From: Chloroflexota bacterium
GTDB taxonomy: Bacteria > Chloroflexota > Anaerolineae > Caldilineales > Caldilineaceae
Assembly: GCA_003451595.1 (NCBI GenBank)
Contig: DMDA01000132.1
Coordinates: 1,342-11,758 of the forward strand
Direction: 5' to 3'
DNA length: 10,417 nucleotides
The notes below the pieces were generated by a model. That model was not told the origin of the DNA and searched no databases. It worked only from the letters and a program-made list of their open reading frames with translations. Numbering within the stretch: the first letter of the stretch is position 1; each line of letters opens with the position of its first letter. Both the position numbers and the translations under genes were made by a program. Positions 5,777 to 10,417 of this stretch are shown here, piece by piece.

Positions 5777-8317
5777 CTAGCTGTTGCTAACCGTGCGCGC
5801 CAGTGCAAGCGCGCCCGACAAATCCAACGCTGCGCCTTCACCTTGCAGCGCCGTTGCCGTCGCCGGTGACAGGACGCTATCAAGCTCCGCCAACAGGCGC
5901 GCACGGATGCCAAGCTCGAACTCGGTCAGGTGACAATCGTAGCTGCGACAGAGTTGCGAGACGGCGCCGGCAAGACGCGCGGCAGCGACGTATTGTGTCC
6001 GCAACGCCGCTGCTGCCGCCAACGCATTGAGCGTCGCAATCATTCCCGTGATCATCTCCAATTCCGCATAGATTGACAGGCACCGATTCAGGTTGCGTTG
6101 GGCTGCGACAGGGTCGCCAGCTTCCAGATGCGCCAGTGCCAGGTTGATGTGACTCCACGCCACGCCTTCGCGCACATTCCGCTGATGAAAGATCGCCAGC
6201 GCTTCCTCGAAGAGCCTGCCGGCGCGTGCGGCATCTCCATGCGCCAGCACCGTGCGTCCCAGTGCATTGAGCGACACCGCTAGCCCTGTGCGTCCTTGCC
6301 CCAGAGCGCGCATCAGCGGGATCGCTTCATCGAGATAGCCTTCCGCGCGTGCATAATCACCCGCGCTCACCATGACAGTGCCCAGTTGGTTGAGCACTGT
6401 CGCAACACCCCACCGATCCCCGCGCTGTCGATACAGGTGAAGGCTTGTTTCCAGATGGGTGTTGGCCTCCGTCATATTACCTTGTGTCGAGGCCAGCACG
6501 CCGAGCTGAAAGTGCGTCCACGCAATCCACTGGAGGTCACCCACCTGTTGCCATAGCGCCAACCCCGCGCGCAGCGAACGTTCAGCCTGCCCATAATCCG
6601 ACAACGCATGACAACATTCTCCCAGGCCGACCAGCGCTCGCGCCTGGGCTGCCGGGTCATCCACCGGCTGCGCCAGCGCCAACGTGAGCCAGTCGCGCCC
6701 CTGGCGCCATTCGCCATTGAGACGCCAATTGCGGCTTAGTGCTCCTGCCAACCGCACCCCCAACCTGGCATCATGTCCCTCGCGCAGCGTCCACGTCAGC
6801 GCCTGGAGGAGATTGCCCTGCTCCAGCGCCAGACGTCGTTGCCAGCTCACCGTGTCACTGCCAAACTGATGAACGTAGGCCTGTTCCGCTAACGCCGTAA
6901 AGCAGGTCGCATGGGCATGACGGATGGCGTTCACCTCGCCGGCGATTTCCAACTTCTCGACCAGAAATTGGCGCAACAACCCATGCAGCGAATAACGCAC
7001 ATTCTGGGCGGCGTGCTCTTCCTTTGCTTCGGTTACACGTAACACGGACTTATCGATCAGCGCCGCCAGTTGCACCATCGTCGCTCCGGCAACCTCCAGC
7101 GCGGCGGCGCGGGTAAAGCCGCCGTGAAAGACCGCCAGTCGCGGCAGCACGCGCTGTTCCTCTGGCGACAACAGACGCCAGGTGTGGTCGAAGACGGCGC
7201 GCAGGCTGCGATGACGCACCGGCGCGCCGCGCTCGGAGAGTGCGAGAAAGTCGAGGCCGCGTTCAATCTCGGCGGCGATCTCCTCTGCCGTCAACATTCG
7301 CGCCCAGGAGGCTGCCAGCTCAAGTCCCAGCGGCATTCCCTCCAACAAGGTGCAGATGCGCATCACCGCTGCCTGGTTGGCGGGCGTGAGCGCAAAGTCG
7401 GGCGCCACCTGACGGGCGCGTTCGATATAGAGCATCACTGCCTCGGCGGGAAGCTCCTGCCCGTCCACGCCTGTCGCTGTTGTGACCAGCCCGCCGAGTT
7501 CCACCAGTGCTTCCGCCGCCAGGCGCAAGCGTTCGGTCGATGTGATCAACAGTTGCACACCGGGTGCACGCGCCACGAGCTGTTGAATTAGTTCAACAGC
7601 GGCATCGCCATCATCGCGCAGCAGATGCTCAAAGTTATCCAGGACGAGCAGCAGCGTCTGGCGCCCTAGCAATTCATCCAGTTGTTCCAGCGGTCCACTG
7701 TCTCCAGCCAGCGTGACGCCCAACACGCGTGCGATCGCCGTTGGTATCTCAGCCACCTGTTGCACTGCCGCCAGCGAGACAAAGGCTGCGCCATCCGGGA
7801 AGCGCTCCGCCAGCCAGTGGGCAATGTGCAAGGCCAATCTTGTCTTGCCGATGCCGCCCGTGCCGACCAACGTCACCAGTCGGCGGTGTTGCTGTATCAG
7901 CAATGTCTCCAACAGCGCGCACTCGGCAGCGCGACCGATCAACGGCGTCAGCGGGCGTGGCAGGCGAAGGATCGACGTTGTCGGGTGTGGCGATGCAGTC
8001 GCTGCCCCTGACGTCGGCGTTTCAGTCGTGTCCTGAGTTGTGTCCTGAGTTGTGTCCTGAGCCGTGTCCTGAGCCGCCAGCCGCGCTGTATGAATAAACG
8101 CCTCGCGTTCATCGGGGGACACGTGCAACGCATCGGCCAGCAACTCCGCCATTTCCCAGGAAGGACGCCTACGTCCACTCTCGAAGAAACGAATGGTTTG
8201 CACTGAACAATGCACACGTTCCGCCAGCGCCTCCTGCGTCAGGTCGTGCTGAGCGCGCAGTCGTTTCAGGAGTCGCCCCAGAGGTGTCAACTGTGCGTTT
8301 GTTGCTTGTGTCGTCAT
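5777..8317 (-). CDS. XRE-HTH / NB-ARC STAND ATPase / TPR transcriptional regulator
   Basis: This 846-residue cytosolic regulator is read from ATG 8317, which follows AGGAAGG closely; an in-frame TTG at 8329 is the weaker alternative. Residues about 11-66 form an XRE/Cro helix-turn-helix (LTQEALAERV, TIRFFESGRRRPS). A repetitive AQDT linker follows (about 82-115). Next is an NB-ARC-type ATPase with Walker A GTGGIGKT (152-159), Walker B LLLVLDNFEHL (about 223-233), LLITSTERL (256-264) and the GLPL-like GMPLGLELAA (327-336). A winged-helix stretch follows (RSLRAVFDHTWRLL to about 420). The C-terminal half has around five TPR units (about 570-760). This STAND layout resembles AfsR/MalT-type switches: ligand sensing by TPRs, ATP-driven oligomerisation, DNA binding by the HTH. 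The signal is unknown. It is divergent from the FAD oxidoreductase, with an operator-rich region between, which makes that gene and itself likely targets. Confidence 0.92.
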   Translation of the reverse strand: MTTQATNAQLTPLGRLLKRLRAQHDLTQEALAERVHCSVQTIRFFESGRRRPSWEMAELLADALHVSPDEREAFIHTARLAAQDTAQDTTQDTTQDTTETPTSGAATASPHPTTSILRLPRPLTPLIGRAAECALLETLLIQQHRRLVTLVGTGGIGKTRLALHIAHWLAERFPDGAAFVSLAAVQQVAEIPTAIARVLGVTLAGDSGPLEQLDELLGRQTLLLVLDNFEHLLRDDGDAAVELIQQLVARAPGVQLLITSTERLRLAAEALVELGGLVTTATGVDGQELPAEAVMLYIERARQVAPDFALTPANQAAVMRICTLLEGMPLGLELAASWARMLTAEEIAAEIERGLDFLALSERGAPVRHRSLRAVFDHTWRLLSPEEQRVLPRLAVFHGGFTRAAALEVAGATMVQLAALIDKSVLRVTEAKEEHAAQNVRYSLHGLLRQFLVEKLEIAGEVNAIRHAHATCFTALAEQAYVHQFGSDTVSWQRRLALEQGNLLQALTWTLREGHDARLGVRLAGALSRNWRLNGEWRQGRDWLTLALAQPVDDPAAQARALVGLGECCHALSDYGQAERSLRAGLALWQQVGDLQWIAWTHFQLGVLASTQGNMTEANTHLETSLHLYRQRGDRWGVATVLNQLGTVMVSAGDYARAEGYLDEAIPLMRALGQGRTGLAVSLNALGRTVLAHGDAARAGRLFEEALAIFHQRNVREGVAWSHINLALAHLEAGDPVAAQRNLNRCLSIYAELEMITGMIATLNALAAAAALRTQYVAAARLAGAVSQLCRSYDCHLTEFELGIRARLLAELDSVLSPATATALQGEGAALDLSGALALARTVSNS
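8026..8073 (-). repeat. In-frame 12-bp tandem repeat in regulator linker
   Basis: Four copies of a 12-bp unit (core GTGTCCTGAG on the plus strand) lie at 8026-8037, 8038-8049, 8050-8061 and 8062-8073. Each encodes four residues, (A/T)QDT, in the linker joining the HTH to the ATPase. Changes in copy number would lengthen or shorten the linker without shifting the frame. Confidence 0.9.
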
Positions 8318-8320
8318 GCC

Positions 8321-8327
8321 CTTCCTC
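8321..8327 (-). promoter_or_regulatory. Ribosome binding site deciding the regulator's start
   Basis: On the minus strand GAGGAAG stands just before GGC-ATG (start 8317). It overlaps the alternative TTG start at 8329, which has no such site upstream, so the ATG is preferred. The same bases form one end of a 12-bp inverted repeat, so a bound protein could also affect translation or elongation. Confidence 0.6.
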
Positions 8328-8405
8328 AAACGTCACTGTCCCTACATTGTCCACCGTGCGTCACCACTCGTGCATCGCAAGTCATGCGTCAGGAGTGACG
8401 TTTGA
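8326..8405. promoter_or_regulatory. 12-bp inverted repeat with TGACG motifs (putative operator)
   Basis: TCAAACGTCACT (8326-8337) is the exact reverse complement of AGTGACGTTTGA (8394-8405), with arms 56 bp apart. Further CGTCA copies lie between them at 8359-8363 and 8387-8391. A second TGACG lies at 8403-8407 and a CGTCA at 8510-8514, where CACGTCAAA (8509-8517) mirrors TTTGACGTG (8401-8409). That is six motif copies in under 190 bp, consistent with cooperative or looping binding by the adjacent regulator. Confidence 0.6.
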
Positions 8406-8434
8406 CGTGCGGCTCTGCCCCACCACGCCCAAAG

Positions 8435-8465
8435 TGTAGCACACGTGTAGCACTTCCTGTAGCAC
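8435..8465. promoter_or_regulatory. Three TGTAGCAC direct repeats at helical spacing
   Basis: TGTAGCAC occurs at 8435-8442, 8446-8453 and 8458-8465, so starts are 11 and 12 bp apart and all copies lie on the same DNA face. The block sits mid-way between the divergent genes, downstream of the minus-strand -35 candidate. It is a likely operator. The spacing recalls the 11-bp direct repeats bound by SARP/AfsR activators, although this regulator carries an XRE and not an OmpR-type DNA-binding domain. Confidence 0.65.
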
Positions 8466-8483
8466 TTTGTTGCTGTTATGCGA

Positions 8484-8489
8484 TGTCAA
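8484..8489 (-). promoter_or_regulatory. Consensus -35 box (TTGACA) for the regulator gene
   Basis: The minus strand reads TTGACA here. No good -10 lies at 16-18 bp; the nearest, TGCTAC at 19 bp (8464-8459), falls inside the third TGTAGCAC repeat. If used, a protein on the repeats would cover the -10 region and repress or remodel this promoter. The leader would be about 135 nt. Confidence 0.35.
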
Positions 8490-8540
8490 CCTGCGCGTAA
8501 ATTGAGCCACGTCAAATCATCGATAGATGTACAGTTTCAC

Positions 8541-8546
8541 GGAGGA
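8541..8546 (+). promoter_or_regulatory. Ribosome binding site of the FAD oxidoreductase
   Basis: GGAGGA lies seven bases before ATG 8554. It selects this start over the in-frame ATG at 8527, which lacks any such site. Confidence 0.8.
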
Positions 8547-8553
8547 AAAACGC

Positions 8554-9981
8554 ATGTTGCATAAGACCTATCTCGCCCAGACCATCAATCGCCTGACCAA
8601 CGGGCAGCAGCGCGGCGATGAGTATCTGGAGCAGTTGCAGGCGGAGATGACCGGCGCTGTGCTGGTGCAGGGCGACCCTGAGTACGACGTGGCGCGTCGC
8701 GGTTGGAACCTGAACGTCGATCAGCACCCCGCGGTGATTGCGCTGGTGCAGAGCGCCGCCGATGTCGTGGCGGCTGTACGCTATGCGCGCCAGACCGGGC
8801 TGGGGATAGCCATCCAATCGACTGGTCACGGCGTGGCGCGCGCCGCCGACGATGCGCTGTTGATCGTCACTGCCGGGCTACGCAACGTGCAGATCGACGA
8901 GGGCATGGCGACCGCACGCGTCGAAGCAGGCGCCGTGTGGGGTGACGTGCTGGCAAAGGCGCAGCGCGCCGGACTGGCGCCATTGCTCGGCTCCTCGCCC
9001 AACGTCGGCGTGATGGGCTATACGTTGGGCGGTGGCATGGGCTGGCTGGCGCGTAAATACGGCATGGCGCTCGACAGCGTGCTGGCTTTTGAGGTGGTGA
9101 CGCCGGACGGACGGCTGGTGCGCGCCAGCGCCCGTGAAAACAGCGAGTTGTTCTGGGGCTTGCGCGGCGGTGGTGGCGCGCTCGGCATCGTCACGGCGAT
9201 GGAAATCAACCTCTATCCGGTGACAACCGTCTACGGCGGCAATCTTTTCTACCCGGCGTCGCTGGCAAAGGCTGTGCTGACCCGCTATCGCGACTGGGTG
9301 CAGACTTTGCCCGACGCCATGACCACGTCGGTCGTTCTCATGAACTACCCACCCATCCCGGCTATACCGGAACCCCTGCGCGGTCAGACAATGGTGATCG
9401 TGCGTGGCTGTTACGCTGGCGACGTTGCGGAGGGACAACGGCTGATCGACGAGTGGCGCACCTGGCGCGCGCCGCAGATCGACGCCTTCGGTGTCATGCC
9501 CTTCAGTGAAGTCGCGTCCATCAGCATGGACCCGGTCGATCCGATGCCGTCACAACACACCGGCGCCTGGCTTTCCGGCCTATCCGATGACGCTATTGCT
9601 GCATTGGTGCGCGGCGGCGTTCCTCAGGATGGCCCATTGCCGTTGGTCTTCATCGAACTCCGGCACGCTGGCGGCGCTATCGCCCGCCATGACAGCGGTG
9701 CGTTTAGTCATCGCGACGGCGTCTTCAATCTCTTCATCAACGGGGTGACGCCGACGCCGGAAGCGAGAGCCGCCTTCACGCAGCACACCGATGCGATCAA
9801 GGCGCACCTGCAGCCAGTGATGACTGGCGGCGTCTATCTCAACTTCCTGGCTGGTGAGGAGGTGCAACAACGCACCCAGGCTGGCTTTAGCGCAGAAGCC
9901 TACGCCAGACTGATTGCGCTCAAGGCTGCCCTCGACCCAACCAATCGGTTGGCATATAGCTACGATATTCGGCCAGCGTAA
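8554..9981 (+). CDS. FAD-binding oxidoreductase, PCMH/BBE (berberine-bridge) type
   Basis: This 475-residue flavoenzyme belongs to the VAO/PCMH superfamily, which oxidises alcohols, sugars or amine-type substrates with O2 or another acceptor; the substrate here is unknown. The N-terminal FAD domain shows HPAVIALVQSAADVVAAVRYA (about 58-78), then STGHGVAR with His92, the usual site of covalent 8-alpha-histidyl FAD attachment. GSSPNVGVMGYTLGGGMGWL (146-165) and ELFWGLRGGGGALGIVT (198-214) follow. The C-terminal BBE segment contains YLNFL and LIALKAALDPTNRL (about 430-465). In bicovalent relatives a Cys lies where Ser148 stands here, so single attachment is expected. No signal peptide is visible, so the enzyme should be cytosolic. 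It is transcribed divergently from the STAND regulator and is probably controlled by it. Length and domain order are complete. Confidence 0.92.
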   Translation: MLHKTYLAQTINRLTNGQQRGDEYLEQLQAEMTGAVLVQGDPEYDVARRGWNLNVDQHPAVIALVQSAADVVAAVRYARQTGLGIAIQSTGHGVARAADDALLIVTAGLRNVQIDEGMATARVEAGAVWGDVLAKAQRAGLAPLLGSSPNVGVMGYTLGGGMGWLARKYGMALDSVLAFEVVTPDGRLVRASARENSELFWGLRGGGGALGIVTAMEINLYPVTTVYGGNLFYPASLAKAVLTRYRDWVQTLPDAMTTSVVLMNYPPIPAIPEPLRGQTMVIVRGCYAGDVAEGQRLIDEWRTWRAPQIDAFGVMPFSEVASISMDPVDPMPSQHTGAWLSGLSDDAIAALVRGGVPQDGPLPLVFIELRHAGGAIARHDSGAFSHRDGVFNLFINGVTPTPEARAAFTQHTDAIKAHLQPVMTGGVYLNFLAGEEVQQRTQAGFSAEAYARLIALKAALDPTNRLAYSYDIRPA

Positions 9982-10237
9982 GCAGCCATTGTTCCATTTC
10001 GCCCAGCGCGTCTACTATTTTTCAACTGGTTGGCGACGTTGAGTGGGGCGCCTATGCGGTCGGCGGCGTAAGCCACCATCACAGCAACGAACGATCTGTT
10101 CTTGCCGTTGGCGTCTTGCGCCGCCGCGACGGGACGCTGCGCGCAAATCATCGTGCGCGTGGCGCGGGTTCGTGGCGTCGCTGGTTTGCATCAAGGCTGT
10201 ATGGAGCACCTATTCCGGCATATGGCAGCGCGAAGCA
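9982..10237. other. Intergenic gap between convergent genes
   Basis: This gap separates two convergent genes. A short T-run (10016-10020) has no good stem before it, and I find no convincing terminator for either gene. Short frames on both strands lack a ribosome binding site or a recognisable domain. A degraded gene cannot be excluded. Confidence 0.4.
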
Positions 10238-10417
10238 TCAGCGCCCGGCATCGTCGAGGGCATCCATCTCATCGGTTTCTTCTTCATAGCGGGCGTCCGC
10301 ATCGGAGGGTGCGCTCGCCGTAGCGTCAATGGCGCTCCAGGTTACGGTCTCCTCAACCGGCAGGTCGGCGTCGCCAGCGGCTGGAAAGGGTGGCCACCGG
10401 CTGGTGATCGAGGCAAT
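10238..10417 (-). CDS. C-terminal end of an unidentified protein, acidic tail
   Basis: The minus-strand frame is open from the window edge to a TGA at 10238-10240, giving the last 59 residues of a protein whose start lies outside. The visible part is a proline-containing stretch (RWPPFPAAGDADLPVEE) and a strongly acidic tail (YEEETDEMDALDDAGR). Acidic low-complexity tails of this kind occur in many large cytosolic bacterial proteins; no domain is present from which to name it. Support for coding comes from the uninterrupted frame and residue bias only. It converges on the FAD oxidoreductase gene. Confidence 0.55.
   Translation of the reverse strand: MASITSRWPPFPAAGDADLPVEETVTWSAIDATASAPSDADARYEEETDEMDALDDAGR

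Noticed and set aside
7070..7591. 173-residue plus-strand frame inside the STAND regulator
   Set aside because: It is antisense to the NB-ARC region, whose motifs are intact on the minus strand.
8878..9438. 186-residue minus-strand frame inside the FAD oxidoreductase
   Set aside because: It is antisense to conserved FAD-binding motifs and lacks a domain or ribosome binding site.
9960..10209. Two small minus-strand frames after the FAD oxidoreductase
   Set aside because: They overlap each other and the end of the oxidoreductase gene, with no ribosome binding site and no known domain.

Overview
The window is a GC-rich (roughly 60%) bacterial stretch that looks like a filamentous Chloroflexota genome of the Roseiflexus/Chloroflexus type. 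That assignment is inference from gene content and style: a very large XRE-HTH/STAND-ATPase/TPR regulator, an F420-type PPOX protein, a DDE transposase of a kind I associate with that group, and a CRISPR array with 37-nt repeats and long spacers. No rRNA, tRNA or marker gene settles it.

Layout, left to right. Bases 1-333 are the trailer end of a CRISPR array that enters from outside the window; no cas gene is visible. A gene-poor stretch with small palindromes (334-580) and a long imperfect inverted repeat (581-675) lead into two degraded insertion sequences on the minus strand. The first is a DDE transposase missing its N-terminus (675-1686). It is cut by an IS3-type element whose orfB keeps only its C-terminal two thirds (1687-2199). 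A further 243 bases (2200-2442) hold nothing I can identify. This left third therefore reads as an accessory, mobile-element-scarred flank of a CRISPR locus.

From 2443 the genes are intact. A CtpE-like P-type cation ATPase (+) is followed, probably from its own promoter, by a small PPOX/F420-type flavin-fold oxidoreductase (+). The gap 5456-5776 holds four tandem 14-bp repeats, a good -10 box, and a strong rho-independent terminator starting only a few bases after that -10. This arrangement could encode a ~60-nt structured RNA.

A 2.5-kb STAND-family transcriptional regulator (-) and a covalent-flavin FAD-dependent oxidoreductase (+) then diverge from a 236-bp intergenic region rich in putative operator sequences. 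These include six TGACG/CGTCA motifs, two of them in a 12-bp inverted repeat, and three TGTAGCAC direct repeats spaced 11 and 12 bp apart. The simplest model is that the regulator controls itself and the oxidoreductase. The window ends in the acidic C-terminal tail of an unidentified minus-strand gene.

The most interesting parts are the operator-dense divergent promoter with its STAND regulator, the promoter-on-terminator unit after the PPOX gene, and the loss of the canonical PEGL ion-binding motif in the P-type ATPase. I see no complete novel multi-gene defence system in this window.
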